This document shows positions 1 through 14,550 of a DNA stretch of 64,000 nucleotides, in pieces. Location: positions 81,382-145,381 of the forward strand of contig NZ_CADEAK010000005.1 of NCBI RefSeq assembly GCF_902825225.1, given 5' to 3'. The position numbers were made by a program, and so were the translations under genes. The notes beneath the pieces were generated by a model that was not told the DNA's origin, made no database searches, and worked only from the letters and a program-made list of their open reading frames with translations. Source of the stretch: Bartonella vinsonii subsp. berkhoffii ATCC 51672 (GTDB taxonomy: Bacteria > Pseudomonadota > Alphaproteobacteria > Rhizobiales > Rhizobiaceae). Numbering within the stretch: position 1 is the stretch's first letter; every line of letters starts with the position of its first letter.

Positions 1-338
1 TAGGACCAGATCTTGCAGCATTTTATTGCAATGATTCAGAATGGGCCCAACAAATTTCTCAATCTGCTTATTCTGTTTCAGATCCTCTTTGGCAAATGCC
101 CCTTTGGAAACCTTATCAGGAAATGTTATCATCACCAATTGCTGATCTTAATAATATAAGTGGTAATAACTTTGCAGGCTCCGTGGTTGCCGCTTTATTT
201 CTGAACTCTTTTGTTGAAAAAGCCAAATATTTTGCGCATTTTGACCTTTACGGGTGGATTTCAAAAGAAAAACCAGGCTTCCCTGTCGGTGGTTGTGCAC
301 AAGTTATTCGTGCTCTTTATAACCTCTTTAAAAATTGA
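1..338 (+). CDS. Leucyl aminopeptidase family protein (M17), C-terminal part
   Basis: The reading frame is open from base 3 and stops at 336-338, so only about the last 110 residues are present. The segment contains SDPLWQMPLWKPY, a later NISGNNFAGSVVAALFL stretch and a terminal WISKEKPGFPVGGCAQ region. This pattern is typical of the catalytic domain end of M17 leucyl aminopeptidases, cytosolic di-metal exopeptidases that remove N-terminal residues. The metal-binding motifs lie upstream of the window and cannot be checked. An NlpC/P60 hydrolase follows 120 bp downstream on the same strand, an arrangement common in Rhizobiales. I infer M17 membership from the C-terminal pattern only and cannot choose between PepA and PepB types. 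Confidence 0.8.
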   Translation, partial: GPDLAAFYCNDSEWAQQISQSAYSVSDPLWQMPLWKPYQEMLSSPIADLNNISGNNFAGSVVAALFLNSFVEKAKYFAHFDLYGWISKEKPGFPVGGCAQVIRALYNLFKN

Positions 339-458
339 CACAAAATATCCACAAAGTTGAAGAATTTTGGAGCCGTTTTTTATCGCTTACGTTTGTGCTT
401 TATTTGAGGATGAAAAATCCTACGAGTACGGTTATCATGATCTTACTTTAAAGAAAAA

Positions 459-1337
459 ATGAAAGGTCAACAGATGGTCTTTAAAGATCCCCGATTATAT
501 GCATTCAGAGATGATCTAGCAGATAAACGTCTTGAAACAGAAATTACAGCACAGCGTTTTGTGCAAGGTGAAAAAAAACGTGTTAATACAGCTGTCGCTG
601 GACTTTTCAAAGAAAACAATAAAAAAAGCGAAAGACAAACAGAGTGCTTATTAGGAGAAGAACTCCTCATCTTTGAACAGGGAGAAACCATGTCATGGGG
701 ACAATCTCTCAAAGATGGTTATGTCGGTTATATTGATACAACTGTTCTTTGTACATCAAACTTAAAACAAACACATGTCGTTTCAGTACCACGCACTTTT
801 CAATATTTACAGGCTGATTTACGTGGACCCATGGAGTGTTTTTTATCCATGGGCAGCAAAGTAAGTGTTGTTGATGAAATTGAAGTCCATGGCACAGTAT
901 ATTCTATACTTGAAAATGGGAAAGCAATCTTTAGCCATCATCTCAGTCCCATTGGGCGCGTATATGAAGATTATGTTACGGTTGCCGAAACTTTTATACG
1001 CACACCGTATCTTTGGGGTGGTGTTAGTGGTTTTGGAATTGATTGCTCGGGACTCGTCCAGCTCTCTATGATCATGTCCGGCCAAATGGTTTTACGCGAT
1101 ACTGACATGCAGCAGAAAACGATAGGCAAACAACTTACAGATCATGATAAACTTCAACGAGGTGATTTGATTTTTTGGAAAGGTCATGTCGCCATTATGA
1201 TTGATCAGGAAAATATTATTCATGCAAATGGTTTCTCTATGGATGTTATGATTGAACCTCTGGAAAAAGCCATTACACGTATCGCGCAAAAACATCAATA
1301 TCCTGTAGAAAAGCGTCGCCCAATGCAGAAAACATAA
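459..1337 (+). CDS. C40 (NlpC/P60) peptidase with N-terminal SH3-like region
   Basis: This 292-residue protein has an NlpC/P60 domain in its second half. The likely catalytic Cys is C196 in GIDCSGLVQ, the His is H243 in GHVAIMID, and H255 in IIHANG is a candidate third residue. Residues 60-150 (LLGEELLIFEQGE, GYVGYID) look like bacterial SH3 domains that target such enzymes to the wall. The family cleaves gamma-D-glutamyl-diaminopimelate or related peptidoglycan bonds. No signal peptide is visible, so it may act on recycled muropeptides or leave by another route. A second ATG at 474 has a better purine stretch (AAAGG) before it and would shorten the protein by 5 residues. It follows the aminopeptidase and may be cotranscribed with it. 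Confidence 0.85.
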   Translation: MKGQQMVFKDPRLYAFRDDLADKRLETEITAQRFVQGEKKRVNTAVAGLFKENNKKSERQTECLLGEELLIFEQGETMSWGQSLKDGYVGYIDTTVLCTSNLKQTHVVSVPRTFQYLQADLRGPMECFLSMGSKVSVVDEIEVHGTVYSILENGKAIFSHHLSPIGRVYEDYVTVAETFIRTPYLWGGVSGFGIDCSGLVQLSMIMSGQMVLRDTDMQQKTIGKQLTDHDKLQRGDLIFWKGHVAIMIDQENIIHANGFSMDVMIEPLEKAITRIAQKHQYPVEKRRPMQKT

Positions 1338-1674
1338 TATGTGCTCTTATATATGAACCCAATCAAAAAATAAGACTTCCATTGTTTCATTCCTTCATGA
1401 ATCCATTTTGAATCTAAAAACCATCCTGTAGATTAGAGTGATTTACTAATCCCTCAGTAAACAAACACTTGTACAGATTTGTTTATATCAAAAGAGTTCA
1501 TTATTTACTCTTTTCCTAAAGTTCATTAGAACTCATTTAAAAATCTTTATTAACATTATTCATGCGTTTTGGAAATATTGTAAAAAATTATCAACCGGCT
1601 TACTGTCTTTCATGAAATTACCGTATGTTATGGATAAGGATTTGATTAAGCAGTATTTTCTTCTCACTGCTCCA
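1338..1674. other. Intergenic region without recognisable genes
   Basis: This AT-rich gap lies between the convergent C40 peptidase and mutT genes. A weak hairpin (TTTACT at 1442-1447 pairing with AGTAAA at 1456-1461) is the only structure I see. It has no clear T-run, so I do not call it a terminator. Confidence 0.5.
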
Positions 1675-2088
1675 TTAAAGAAGAAAATTCTTCAATATCT
1701 GAATCAATGGCTTGTCAGCAGCAGGCATTGGATATTGATCAAGTTCACCAATAAAAACCCATTTTAAGTTTTGTCCCTCTCGTCCTTGTGCAAAGCCTTC
1801 ATAATGAGAACAGAGATACAATGGCATTAAGAGATGAAATGTCTCATAAGTATGACTTGCAAATGTTAAGGGTAATAAGTTATTCTCCTGAACATAAATA
1901 CCAAGTTCTTCTTTCAATTCACGAATCAATGACTCTTCTGGAATTTCACCTTTTTCAACCTTTCCACCAGGAAACTCCCATAAACCAGCTAATGATTTTC
2001 CTTGAGGGCGTTCTGTAAGCAACACGCGCTTATCTTGATCCAACAATGCGCATGCAACAACAAGAAGAAGTGAACTTTTTCTATGCAT
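1675..2088 (-). CDS. mutT: (Deoxy)nucleoside triphosphate pyrophosphohydrolase, MutT type
   Basis: The protein has about 137 residues and a Nudix box: GLWEFPGGKVEKGE followed by REL and EELGI. MutT enzymes hydrolyse 8-oxo-dGTP and so prevent A:T to C:G transversions; the ALLDQDKRVLLTERP opening and the GLWEFPGGK context are MutT-like. I chose the ATG at 2088 because GGAGAG sits 4-5 nt upstream. A GTG at 2100 would add four residues and lies over that ribosome binding site. argJ ends about 130 bp upstream on the same strand and the pair probably shares a transcript. Exact substrate specificity within the Nudix family cannot be read from sequence. Confidence 0.87.
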   Translation of the reverse strand: MHRKSSLLLVVACALLDQDKRVLLTERPQGKSLAGLWEFPGGKVEKGEIPEESLIRELKEELGIYVQENNLLPLTFASHTYETFHLLMPLYLCSHYEGFAQGREGQNLKWVFIGELDQYPMPAADKPLIQILKNFLL

Positions 2089-2215
2089 ATCACTCTCCAC
2101 TAGGAATAGTAAGGATAACCATCTCTTCTATAACGCCCCCTACCCCAAGATGGAAGAATTTAAATCTCTAATCTTCTCTGAAGAAATATCCAATGTCAAA
2201 TTTATAGTACATCAA

Positions 2216-3448
2216 TTAACTTCTGTAATCGCCATTAATCATAACGTACTCTTTCGTCAAATCACAAGACCAAACTGTCGCTTTACCTCTACCCAAGCCA
2301 ATATCAACACGAATTGTGATGTGTTTGCCTCGCATATAAGCACCTATTGTCTCTTCACAATACTCAGGATCACGTTCGCCATTGACAGCTAAACGATGTT
2401 CACCAAACCAAATCGTCAAGAGATCACGGTCGACTTCAACACCTGCTTTACCAACAGCCATAACCACCCTCCCCCAATTAGCATCTTCACCGGCAATAGC
2501 GGTTTTTACAAGTGGTGAATTTGCAATTGAGAAGGCAATCGTCTTCGCAGCATTGTCTGTTGTAGCACCAATCACATTAACCTCAATTAAATGACGAGCA
2601 CCTTCACCATCACAAACAATTTGTAATGCAAGCTCCTGCAACAGTGCACGCAATTGTCTCATAAAGACCCCATAACGTGGATCAGTTTTACACGTAAGGG
2701 AGTAACAACTTTCTTTTCCTGTTGCAAACATCATGAGTGTATCTGATGTTGAGGTATCACTATCGACAGTAATCGAATTGAAAGAGTCCTGAACCGCCTC
2801 TGATAACATTGATTGAAGTATATCCGAAGAAATACCTGCATCAATTACGACAAACGAGAGCATTGTCGCCATATCTGGTGCAATCATACCAGCGCCTTTT
2901 GCAATCCCATTAAGAGTAACAGTCTTTCCTCCACAATCAAATCTGCGCGTAGCAAGTTTTGGAAATGTATCGGTTGTCATAATTGCTTTTGCAGCTTCCA
3001 ACCAGTTCTCTTCTTCTGCTGTCTCCACCATATTTGGTAAAAGATTTACAATAGCCGATGCATCCATGGGCTCACCGATAACACCTGTAGAAGCTATAAA
3101 AATTTCATTTTCTTGAGCCTTCAAAGCGCTTGCGGCTGCATACATGATTTCATTTGTTGTGTGCCTTCCTTTGCGTCCGGTAAAAGCATTTGCATTCCCC
3201 GAATTCACAACAACCCCCCTAGCCACCCCATGAGGAAGCGATGCGCGGCAATGTTCCACAGGAGCAGACGGGCATTTTGAACGTGTAAAAACACCTGCCA
3301 CACTTGCTGGTTCATCGAATATGATAAAAAGAAGATCTGCACGACCTTTATATTTAATCCCAGCTTCAGCTGTTGCTATTCGAACACCAGATAATGGCGG
3401 AAGCTCCTGTATGTTTTGGGGAGACAAAGGAGATATTTTAAAAATCAC
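2216..3448 (-). CDS. argJ: Bifunctional glutamate N-acetyltransferase / amino-acid acetyltransferase ArgJ
   Basis: This 410-residue protein matches the usual ArgJ length. ArgJ moves the acetyl group from N-acetylornithine to glutamate, and in bifunctional forms also makes N-acetylglutamate from acetyl-CoA, in arginine biosynthesis. The autoprocessing site is visible as [11 protein letters not shown]: the precursor is expected to cleave before Thr195, which becomes the N-terminal nucleophile of the beta chain. Other typical blocks are [12 protein letters not shown] and the late [16 protein letters not shown]. The start is a GTG at 3448 with GGAAAG 6 nt upstream. The order ppiC-argJ-mutT on the minus strand, divergent from secA, is usual in Rhizobiales. 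Confidence 0.95.
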   Translation of the reverse strand: MIFKISPLSPQNIQELPPLSGVRIATAEAGIKYKGRADLLFIIFDEPASVAGVFTRSKCPSAPVEHCRASLPHGVARGVVVNSGNANAFTGRKGRHTTNEIMYAAASALKAQENEIFIASTGVIGEPMDASAIVNLLPNMVETAEEENWLEAAKAIMTTDTFPKLATRRFDCGGKTVTLNGIAKGAGMIAPDMATMLSFVVIDAGISSDILQSMLSEAVQDSFNSITVDSDTSTSDTLMMFATGKESCYSLTCKTDPRYGVFMRQLRALLQELALQIVCDGEGARHLIEVNVIGATTDNAAKTIAFSIANSPLVKTAIAGEDANWGRVVMAVGKAGVEVDRDLLTIWFGEHRLAVNGERDPEYCEETIGAYMRGKHITIRVDIGLGRGKATVWSCDLTKEYVMINGDYRS

Positions 3449-3563
3449 AATACGCTTTCCATAAAAACAGATAACGATCTCTCACAAACAATTGCTAAGT
3501 TTTTTGAATGAAACAAATCTATTAAATCACCAAACAAAGATACTATCTGCTTCTTCTTCCTCG

Positions 3564-4517
3564 CTATTCCGTATCTTCCTCATCAGATGTTTCATTCGGA
3601 AACGGCGTCCCATTCTGATTAAGCGATTGCATAAGTTTTATAACATTAGGATCAGGATACTTCACATCTATCTTACTGCGCAAATCAACAATTAGTTTTT
3701 GGTAGCGTTCTTTTATTAACTGTGTACGCAACATTTCTTTCACATCATCAAATACAGGAGGCTGTTTCAAACGACGATCTTCCACCTTAATAACATGCCA
3801 ACCAAAAGGGCTTTCAACAGGATGTTTAGTGTATTCGCCAACTTTCAAGCCAAACGCAGCATCTTCAAAAGGCTTAACCATTTGACCATGGCTGAAATAA
3901 CCAAGATCGCCCCCAACAGCAGCGGAGCCATCTGTGGAATTCTTTTTAGCTATCTCTTCAAAATTTTCCCCTTTATTTAAACGCTTAATGATAGTTTCTG
4001 CTTCTTTTTTTGTTTTCACTAAAATATGACGCGCTTTAACTTCATCCTCTTTGGGTAAAGCAGCCACTTCTTTATTATAAAGGGCCTCCAAATCAGTATC
4101 CGAAATCCGGTCAACAACTGTCTGTTTAAAATAAAGCTGTTGAAGAACATTGTCACGCATAACTGCCATACGTTTATCGTAAGCTTCAGTCTTATCAATA
4201 CCTTTGCTCATTGCTGCTTTAGCAAGCGCCTGCATATCCAAGTAAGCTTTTAAAACCATTATACGGCGTTGTTCATCAGGAAAACGCGCTAAATTAGGAT
4301 TTATCTCAAGTGCTAATTCATCCAATTGCCCTACTGTAATATTCTTCCCATCAACAACCGCCATAACATCAGAGGGAGAAACTGTTTTTTCAGAAGCTTT
4401 CTCCAAAGTCTTTAAATCACTTGACGATGAATTCAAAGTTTCTTGGGCTACCACCCCTAAACTCGTACTCGTCAATAAAGTTGATATCAAAACCAGCGTG
4501 ATAAAGTTGAATTTCAT
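3564..4517 (-). CDS. Secreted parvulin-type peptidyl-prolyl isomerase
   Basis: From the ATG at 4517 the protein has 317 residues. It starts with a signal peptide (MKFNFITLVLISTLLTSTSLG, then VVAQE). A SurA/PrsA-like N-terminal helical region follows, then a rotamase domain near residues 155-255 with KARHILVKTKKEAETI, GGDLGYFSHGQMVKPFEDAAF and FGWHVIKVEDRR. It should assist folding of exported proteins in the periplasm. The start is set by AAGGAG 7 nt before this ATG; an upstream ATG at 4559 would add 14 residues in front of the signal peptide and lacks such a site. It lies 47 bp beyond the argJ start region, transcribed in the same direction, and is divergent from secA. Confidence 0.9.
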   Translation of the reverse strand: MKFNFITLVLISTLLTSTSLGVVAQETLNSSSSDLKTLEKASEKTVSPSDVMAVVDGKNITVGQLDELALEINPNLARFPDEQRRIMVLKAYLDMQALAKAAMSKGIDKTEAYDKRMAVMRDNVLQQLYFKQTVVDRISDTDLEALYNKEVAALPKEDEVKARHILVKTKKEAETIIKRLNKGENFEEIAKKNSTDGSAAVGGDLGYFSHGQMVKPFEDAAFGLKVGEYTKHPVESPFGWHVIKVEDRRLKQPPVFDDVKEMLRTQLIKERYQKLIVDLRSKIDVKYPDPNVIKLMQSLNQNGTPFPNETSDEEDTE

Positions 4518-4933
4518 AAATAGACTCCTTAGAAATGAAGGTAGGTTCAAGATTCTCATTTTTACTGTAACATTTTAATCTCTAAATACAGATAAATAAA
4601 TGAGTAATTTTATTTTAAAAAGCATAAACTTGCCCTTTTATCTCGGTGTATCCTACCCCATCTCATGCGCATGCAAAATATGATAATATAAAGAAATGAC
4701 ATATTGTATCCTAAATTACTTTGTATCGTGTCAAATAAACAGTATTACTAAAGTTGACACGGTGCGCTTCGCCTCTTATCTCTACTTTACAATTAAAGTG
4801 AAAAATTGCACACCAACAAGTATAATGGTACCATTTGCATCCAGTTATATGAAATGTCTTGGGGGTTGCAAACACGGGGATGGCATATGAATAACCCAAT
4901 GAGAGTAATAACAATTAAAAGAAAGGACCAGAG
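4518..4933. other. Divergent promoter region between ppiC and secA
   Basis: About 415 bp separate two divergent genes that both act in protein export. It must hold both promoters, but I could not pick clear -35/-10 pairs. A 12-bp perfect palindrome AATGGTACCATT lies at 4824-4835. GAAAGGA at 4920-4926 is the secA ribosome binding site. Confidence 0.5.
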
Positions 4934-7651
4934 ATGGTCAGTTTAGGTGTCTTTGCACGTAAATTTTTTGGTTCAGCTCAGGAGAGACGTCTCAAGGTTC
5001 TTCGCCAAAAAGTTGTACAAATTAATGTTTTGGAAGAACAATTCGTGAAATTAAGCGATGCGCAATTGCGTCAAAAAACTGACGTGTTTCGTAAACGCCT
5101 TGCTGAAGGTGAAAGCATTGACCAGCTCTTACCAGAAGCTTTTGCAACTGCTCGTGAAACAGCAAAACGTGTTTATGATATGCGTCCTTTTGATGTACAA
5201 CTCATTGGTGGAATGGTGCTCCATGACTGTGGCATTGCTGAAATGCGCACAGGTGAAGGTAAAACATTAATGGCAACTTTGCCAATTTATCTCAATGCCT
5301 TGGAAGGAAAAGGTGTTCATGTCGTTACGGTAAATGATTATCTTGCTAGCCGTGATGCAGAAACAATGGGGGAAATTTTCAGTTTTCTCGGGTTAACAAC
5401 GGGCGTGATTCTGCATGACCTTGATAATGATGCCCGCCGAGCAGCCTATGCATGTGACATTACCTATGCAACAAATAACGAATTGGGCTTTGATTACCTG
5501 CGTGATAATATGGCCTTTGATCGTAATCAAATGGTTCAGCGTGGACATCATTACGCAATTGTTGATGAAGTTGATTCAATTCTTATTGATGAAGCGCGTA
5601 CCCCCCTTATTATTTCTGGTCCTCTAGAAGATCGTACAGACTTTTACAATCTTATTGATACATTTATTCCAGACTTAACTCCAGAAGACTATGAAATAGA
5701 TGAAAAACAAAAGACAACAACTTTTACTGAAGTTGGTACTGAAAAAATTGAAAAAATGCTTGAACAAGCTGGGTATCTTAAGGGTGAAAGTCTTTATGAT
5801 ATAGAAAATGTTGCTATCGTCCACCATGTCAATAACGCGCTAAAAGCCCATAAGCTGTTTGTTCGTGATAAGGATTACATTGTTCGCAATAATGAAATTG
5901 TCATTATCGACGAATTTACAGGTCGTATGATGCCAGGACGGCGTTATTCTGAAGGACTTCATCAAGCCCTAGAAGCTAAAGAGCATGTTGCTATTCAACC
6001 AGAAAATCAGACATTGGCTTCCATCACTTTTCAAAATTATTTCCGTATGTACAGAAAACTTTCTGGAATGACGGGAACTGCCATAACAGAAGCCGAAGAA
6101 TTCAGTAATATTTATGGTCTTGAAGTTGTAGAAGTTCCCACCAACTTACCAGTACAGCGTCTTGACGAAGATGATGAAATTTATCGAACAGAAGAAGAAA
6201 AATATCGTGCTATTGTGCGTGATATCCGTCAAGCCCACGAAAAAGGGCAACCTATTCTTGTTGGTACAACTTCTATTGAAAAATCAGAACAATTAGCAGA
6301 ACGTTTGCGAAAAGAGGGTATTTCTGATTTTAGAGTCTTAAATGCCCGCTATCATGAGCAAGAAGCATACATCATTGCGCAAGCAGGTGTTCCTGGAGCT
6401 TTAACAATTGCAACCAACATGGCTGGTCGTGGTACTGATATACAACTTGGTGGGAATGTCGAAATGCGTATCCGAAAAGAATTACAGGATATGCCTGATG
6501 GAGCAGAGCGGACGGCTAAAATTGAAGAAATTAAAAAAGATGTGAAGCAGCTCAAAGAAAAAGCACTCGCTGCTGGTGGTCTTTACGTCATTGCTACTGA
6601 ACGCCACGAAAGCCGCCGTATTGATAATCAGCTGCGTGGCCGTTCTGGTCGCCAAGGTGATCCTGGTCGTTCAAAATTCTTTCTCTCTCTTCAAGATGAT
6701 CTTATGCGTATCTTCGGCTCAAACCGTATGGATGGTATGCTGCAGAAACTTGGATTGAAAGAAAATGAAGCTATTACCCATCCGTGGATTAATAAAGCCC
6801 TCGAAAAAGCGCAAAAAAAAGTCGAAGCACGAAATTTTGAAATCCGTAAAAATTTGTTAAAATATGACGATGTCATGAATGACCAACGCAAAGTTATTTT
6901 TGAACAGCGTATGGAAGTCATGAATGCAGATGATTTAACAGATATGATCCTTGCAATGCGCAATGAAGTGATTGAGGATCTCGTAGAAACCTATATCCCA
7001 TCTGGAACATATTCTGAAAAATGGAATGTAAAAGCTCTCCAAGAAGAAATTCACCACCTCTTCAACCTTGAGCTTCCAGTAGAAGAATGGGCAAAGGAAG
7101 ATGGAATTGCTGAAGAACAAATTTTAGAACGCATATCTGATGCTGTCACCAAACTTGAAAACGAACGTAGTGAACGCTACTCTCCAGAAGTAATGGCTTA
7201 TTTTCACAAAGCCATGTTACTTGAAACTATTGATACGCTATGGCGTGAACATCTGGTAAGTTTAGATCATTTGCGTTCCGCTGTTGGTTTTCGAGGTTAT
7301 GCGCAACGAGATCCACTCAATGAGTATAAAACAGAGTCCTTTGAACTCTTTCAGTCCATGCTTAGAAATTTGCGCAGAGTCGTTACTTCTAAACTCATGC
7401 GTTTCGAAATCATTCAACAACCCACAGAACCATTCATAATAGAACAAAGCAATATTGATTCTTCTGTTGTTAACGATCAAGATAATGAAAGTGGCTCAAC
7501 TTTATGGACGCGATCACAAGAAAATAGATTTGTTGATCCGAAAAACCGTGACCCTAACGATTTTACGACATGGGGAAAAGTTGGACGTAATGAACGTTGT
7601 CCTTGCGGTTCAGAGAAAAAATACAAACACTGTCATGGAGCTTTTGTTTGA
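4934..7651 (+). CDS. secA: Preprotein translocase ATPase SecA
   Basis: This 905-residue protein is the motor that pushes preproteins through SecYEG. It shows the Walker A block [13 protein letters not shown] near residue 105, the [15 protein letters not shown]alker B/DEAD region near 210, the second nucleotide-binding domain with [13 protein letters not shown] and [11 protein letters not shown], and the preprotein cross-linking region between them. The last 20 residues hold an intact SecB/lipid-binding zinc finger, [14 protein letters not shown]. The ATG at 4934 is preceded by AAAGGA. The fur-type gene begins 12 bp after its stop, so the two may be cotranscribed. Confidence 0.98.
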   Translation: MVSLGVFARKFFGSAQERRLKVLRQKVVQINVLEEQFVKLSDAQLRQKTDVFRKRLAEGESIDQLLPEAFATARETAKRVYDMRPFDVQLIGGMVLHDCGIAEMRTGEGKTLMATLPIYLNALEGKGVHVVTVNDYLASRDAETMGEIFSFLGLTTGVILHDLDNDARRAAYACDITYATNNELGFDYLRDNMAFDRNQMVQRGHHYAIVDEVDSILIDEARTPLIISGPLEDRTDFYNLIDTFIPDLTPEDYEIDEKQKTTTFTEVGTEKIEKMLEQAGYLKGESLYDIENVAIVHHVNNALKAHKLFVRDKDYIVRNNEIVIIDEFTGRMMPGRRYSEGLHQALEAKEHVAIQPENQTLASITFQNYFRMYRKLSGMTGTAITEAEEFSNIYGLEVVEVPTNLPVQRLDEDDEIYRTEEEKYRAIVRDIRQAHEKGQPILVGTTSIEKSEQLAERLRKEGISDFRVLNARYHEQEAYIIAQAGVPGALTIATNMAGRGTDIQLGGNVEMRIRKELQDMPDGAERTAKIEEIKKDVKQLKEKALAAGGLYVIATERHESRRIDNQLRGRSGRQGDPGRSKFFLSLQDDLMRIFGSNRMDGMLQKLGLKENEAITHPWINKALEKAQKKVEARNFEIRKNLLKYDDVMNDQRKVIFEQRMEVMNADDLTDMILAMRNEVIEDLVETYIPSGTYSEKWNVKALQEEIHHLFNLELPVEEWAKEDGIAEEQILERISDAVTKLENERSERYSPEVMAYFHKAMLLETIDTLWREHLVSLDHLRSAVGFRGYAQRDPLNEYKTESFELFQSMLRNLRRVVTSKLMRFEIIQQPTEPFIIEQSNIDSSVVNDQDNESGSTLWTRSQENRFVDPKNRDPNDFTTWGKVGRNERCPCGSEKKYKHCHGAFV

Positions 7652-7663
7652 ATAACAAACACA

Positions 7664-8089
7664 ATGAAGAAAATGAATGAGAAGCGAAATTATGAGCAGG
7701 AATTACGCAATGCGGGTTTAAGAGTAACACGACAAAGGCGTATTATTCTCGATATTTTGACTGATACAAATGACCATCCGAACGCGTTTGAAATTTTTCA
7801 GCGCGCTCACAAAATCGATTCGAGTATTTCGCTATCGACTGTTTACCGAACCATGAAAACATTAGAAGGAAATGGTGCAATTCATCGCCATACCTTTAGT
7901 GGTGGACCATCGCGTTTTGAACAAGCAGACGGGCATCATCATGATCATCTCATTGATGTGGAAACAGGGCAAGTCATCGAATTTCACTCTGATATCATTG
8001 AAAAGCTGCAAGAAGAAATCGCCAAATCCCTTGGTTATGATATTATTCACCATCGTCTTGAACTTTATGGGAAAAAACGTAACTCTTAA
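7664..8089 (+). CDS. fur: Fur-family metalloregulator (Fur/Mur type)
   Basis: This 141-residue protein has the Fur winged-helix domain ([19 protein letters not shown], then [21 protein letters not shown]) and a dimerisation domain with the metal-site stretch [11 protein letters not shown]. The ending [11 protein letters not shown] is typical of alphaproteobacterial Fur, which in several Rhizobiales senses manganese and is then called Mur. The CxxC pairs that bind structural zinc in gammaproteobacterial Fur are absent, as is normal in this clade. The gene starts 12 bp after secA; a second ATG at 7673 is a possible alternative start. Zur or Irr cannot be fully excluded, but the sequence fits Fur/Mur best. 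Confidence 0.8.
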   Translation: MKKMNEKRNYEQELRNAGLRVTRQRRIILDILTDTNDHPNAFEIFQRAHKIDSSISLSTVYRTMKTLEGNGAIHRHTFSGGPSRFEQADGHHHDHLIDVETGQVIEFHSDIIEKLQEEIAKSLGYDIIHHRLELYGKKRNS

Positions 8090-8258
8090 AGAGCTAATTT
8101 CGTATGTATCATTAAAAAGCACTTCATACAAATGGGATTTTATACAAGTTTATCTAGTTTTCATTGGCAAGAAAGTTTTTCTGCTTTATTACCCTCTTTT
8201 AGCTGATGCTATAAAGTAATCAATTACCAATATTATAACAAATTAGGCCAATATTATC

Positions 8259-9334
8259 ATGGTTTCTTTGCCAAAAGATCGTATGACACAGCTTGAAAAG
8301 CGCTTTGAAATAATTGAAAGCCAAATGGCCCAAAGCCCAAATGCTGACACATATGTAAAACTAGCTTCTGAATATGCAGAATTACAGCCAATTGTTCATT
8401 CTATACGTGCATTAAATGCTCTTTATAGAGAAATTACAGAACTGGAAATTCTCATCAGTGACAAGCTAACAGATATAGAGATGCGTAACCTCGCCCAAGA
8501 AGAGATACCATTATTATATCAGAAAATGGAACAATTTGAGCAAGAACTCCAAATTCTTCTTTTGCCTAAAGATGTTGCTGATGAAAAAAGTGCTATTGTT
8601 GAAATTCGAGCAGGAACAGGAGGATCAGAAGCAGCGCTTTTTGCTGGTGATCTTTTTCGCATGTATGAACGATATGCTGCTTCTCATAACTGGAAAGTTG
8701 AAGTCGTTTCACTTAGTGAGGGAGAAGTTGGTGGATATAAAGAAATTATTGCAACCATTTCAGGAAAAGGTGTCTTTTCTAAATTGAAATTTGAATCAGG
8801 TGTTCATCGTGTGCAACGCATCCCTGAAACAGAAACAAGTGGACGTATCCATACATCTGCTGCTACCGTTGCAGTGCTTCCAGAGGCTGAAGAAATTGAT
8901 ATTGAAATTCGTTCGGAAGATCTTCGTATTGATACAATGCGCGCATCTGGGGCAGGAGGACAACACGTCAATACAACCGATTCAGCTGTTCGTATCACAC
9001 ATATTCCAACAGGAATTATGGTTGTACAAGCAGAAAAATCTCAGCACCAAAACCGTGCACGGGCACTGCAAATTTTACGTGCGCGCTTATTCGATATCGA
9101 ACGACAAAAAGCGGAAAGTGAGCGATCAGCATCCCGTAAAAACCAAGTTGGCTCTGGTGACAGATCAGAACGTATCCGTACCTATAATTTCCCTCAAGGA
9201 CGAATCACTGATCATCGTATTAATCTCACTTTGTATAAACTTGATCGTATTTTGGAAGGAGATCTCGATGAACTTATTCATGCACTTATATCCGATCACC
9301 AAACAGCGCTCCTAGCGGAAATGGATAATCATGA

Positions 9335-9338
<4 letters not shown>
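8259..9338 (+). CDS. prfA: Peptide chain release factor 1
   Basis: The length of 359 residues is normal for RF1, which terminates translation at UAA and UAG. The catalytic GGQ lies in [21 protein letters not shown]. The codon-recognition loop shows [21 protein letters not shown], the RF1-type PxT form rather than the SPF of RF2. A coiled N-terminal domain precedes these. Its stop overlaps the start of prmC by 4 bp (ATGA), so the two are translationally coupled. PrmC methylates the GGQ glutamine of this protein. Confidence 0.97.
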
Positions 9339-13289
<3,951 letters not shown>

Positions 13290-13315
13290 GATTTGTCCTG
13301 ATTTCTGCGATTGTT

Positions 13316-13714
13316 CTATATCGATTGTTTCCAAAATTTTTCCAATCCCTTCTTTACACAAATAACGTCTTCATCAGTTCCACGTAGCTCAAAACGATAA
13401 AGGCAAGGTACAAAACATTTTTCAGAAATGAGCTTACTCGCTAAATTATAATAGCGACCAAAATTGCGATTCCCACTACCAATAACACCACGAATTAATT
13501 TGCGATTCTCTACCTCATTGAGAAAACGAATAACTGCTTTTGGAACAGCCATTCTCCCTTCACCATCTGCATATGTAGGAACACCTAACACATAAGGCTC
13601 ATCAACTAACACAGACGGTTTTCTTTTATCAATCTTGAAGAGTCGTTGACCAAGCTGAGAGACAAAATGTTCAGTATTACCCGTTGCACTCGAATAATAA
13701 ACAATGAGTCCCAT
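13316..13714 (-). CDS. nrdI: Flavodoxin-like NrdI, cofactor assembly protein for NrdF
   Basis: The protein has about 132 residues and begins [18 protein letters not shown], the FMN phosphate-binding loop of NrdI flavodoxins. [12 protein letters not shown] and [11 protein letters not shown] form the flavin-contact loops. NrdI supplies the oxidant that activates dimanganese NrdF. The ATG at 13714 shares its A with the TAA stop of nrdH (TAATG), giving tight coupling; a TTG nine bases upstream is less likely. The downstream nrdE ATG lies about 26 bp after its stop. Confidence 0.93.
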   Translation of the reverse strand: MGLIVYYSSATGNTEHFVSQLGQRLFKIDKRKPSVLVDEPYVLGVPTYADGEGRMAVPKAVIRFLNEVENRKLIRGVIGSGNRNFGRYYNLASKLISEKCFVPCLYRFELRGTDEDVICVKKGLEKFWKQSI

Positions 13715-13938
13715 TAAACACAAAGACCGCTAATCATATCTGGTCTAAAACCAGACCAATGATTTTCACCACAAACTACGACAGGAACTTGACGATATCC
13801 CAGAGATTGAACAAAAATATATGCTTGTTCATCACGGGATATATCCACAACCCGATAATGAATGCCTTTAGCATCAAGGGCACGACGCGTAGCATCACAT
13901 TGGACGCAAGATGGTTTGCTATAAATAGTGATAGGCAT
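13714..13938 (-). CDS. nrdH: Glutaredoxin-like NrdH, electron donor for NrdEF
   Basis: This 74-residue redox protein has the CVQC active site in [20 protein letters not shown] and the NrdH-type ending [10 protein letters not shown]. It reduces NrdE at the expense of thioredoxin reductase. The ATG at 13938 follows a GAAGAAA stretch; a TTG nine bases upstream is an alternative. It is the first gene of nrdHIEF. A hairpin with a T-run lies about 23 nt before the start codon and could attenuate the operon. Confidence 0.93.
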   Translation of the reverse strand: MPITIYSKPSCVQCDATRRALDAKGIHYRVVDISRDEQAYIFVQSLGYRQVPVVVCGENHWSGFRPDMISGLCV

Positions 13939-13960
13939 TTTCTTCAACTTTCACAATTTC

Positions 13961-13985
13961 AAAAAAACCAACCCAAAAAGGGTTA
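13961..13985 (-). terminator. Hairpin plus T-run just upstream of nrdH (possible attenuator)
   Basis: On the minus strand AACCC (13984-13980) pairs with GGGTT (13974-13970) and is followed by GGTTTTTTT. It lies within the nrdH 5' leader, about 23 nt before the ATG. The stem is only 5 bp, so it may be an attenuator or chance. Confidence 0.4.
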
Positions 13986-14104
13986 ATTTTGGCAATTTTA
14001 TAGATAACTCAAGAATTTAAAAAAAACAGCAATTGTACACAAACACATAGGACTTAACTTTTGTTCAATAACACATAGCTTCCTGAACATAACGAAAATC
14101 CCCA

Positions 14105-14197
14105 TCAAACATTCAAAAAATTATGATGAGAATAAATGATTATTCTACAACTTAAATGGTAAAACCCCTCAGTTATAAAATAATCTTTTGCTTGCAT
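14105..14197 (-). CDS. Possible 30-aa leader peptide upstream of nrdH
   Basis: The ATG at 14197 is preceded at good spacing by AGGAGG, a much stronger ribosome binding site than most genes here have. The frame encodes 30 residues beginning MQAKDYFITEGFYHLSC and ending in TGA at 14105. I recognise no family. Its position inside the long nrd leader between two hairpins suggests a leader peptide, but this is inference, and the ORF is short enough to be accidental. Confidence 0.25.
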   Translation of the reverse strand: MQAKDYFITEGFYHLSCRIIIYSHHNFLNV

Positions 14198-14446
14198 TAC
14201 AATTCCCTCCTAATGCCTTAAAAAACAAAGCCCCAGCAGCCATTTTTTATAGCTCAGCTTTACTCTTTCACGACAAAAATCAATTACAAAAACGAAAGGA
14301 AATTCCCCCGAGAGAGACATGCCCACAGAAACACCACACTCTTCTTGGTCAATAAACTCTTTATAATCACATTATGGAAATAACTTAGACGCCAAACGAA
14401 ACACTACACCCTCACTTGTGCTTATTTAGAATCACCAATCATTTTG

Positions 14447-14462
14447 ATACTATATATAGTAT
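14447..14462. promoter_or_regulatory. 16-bp palindrome resembling an NrdR box
   Basis: ATACTATATATAGTAT is a perfect palindrome. Its core CTATATATAG matches the core of the published NrdR box (acaCwAtATaTwGtgt). NrdR represses ribonucleotide reductase operons, and nrdHIEF diverges from here. Against this, the box is about 510 bp from nrdH and I see no second box one or three helical turns away, as is usual. Confidence 0.45.
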
Positions 14463-14550
14463 ACACACACTCTGTCTCGTCAAGAAAAATTCAATCATTA
14501 TTTTGATTTTTCCACGATCTTCCCACTGAAATTTTCCACTCTAAAAACAT

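Noticed and set aside
4696..4890. 64-aa plus-strand open frame upstream of secA
   Set aside because: Poor ribosome binding site and no recognisable pattern; it lies in the divergent promoter region.
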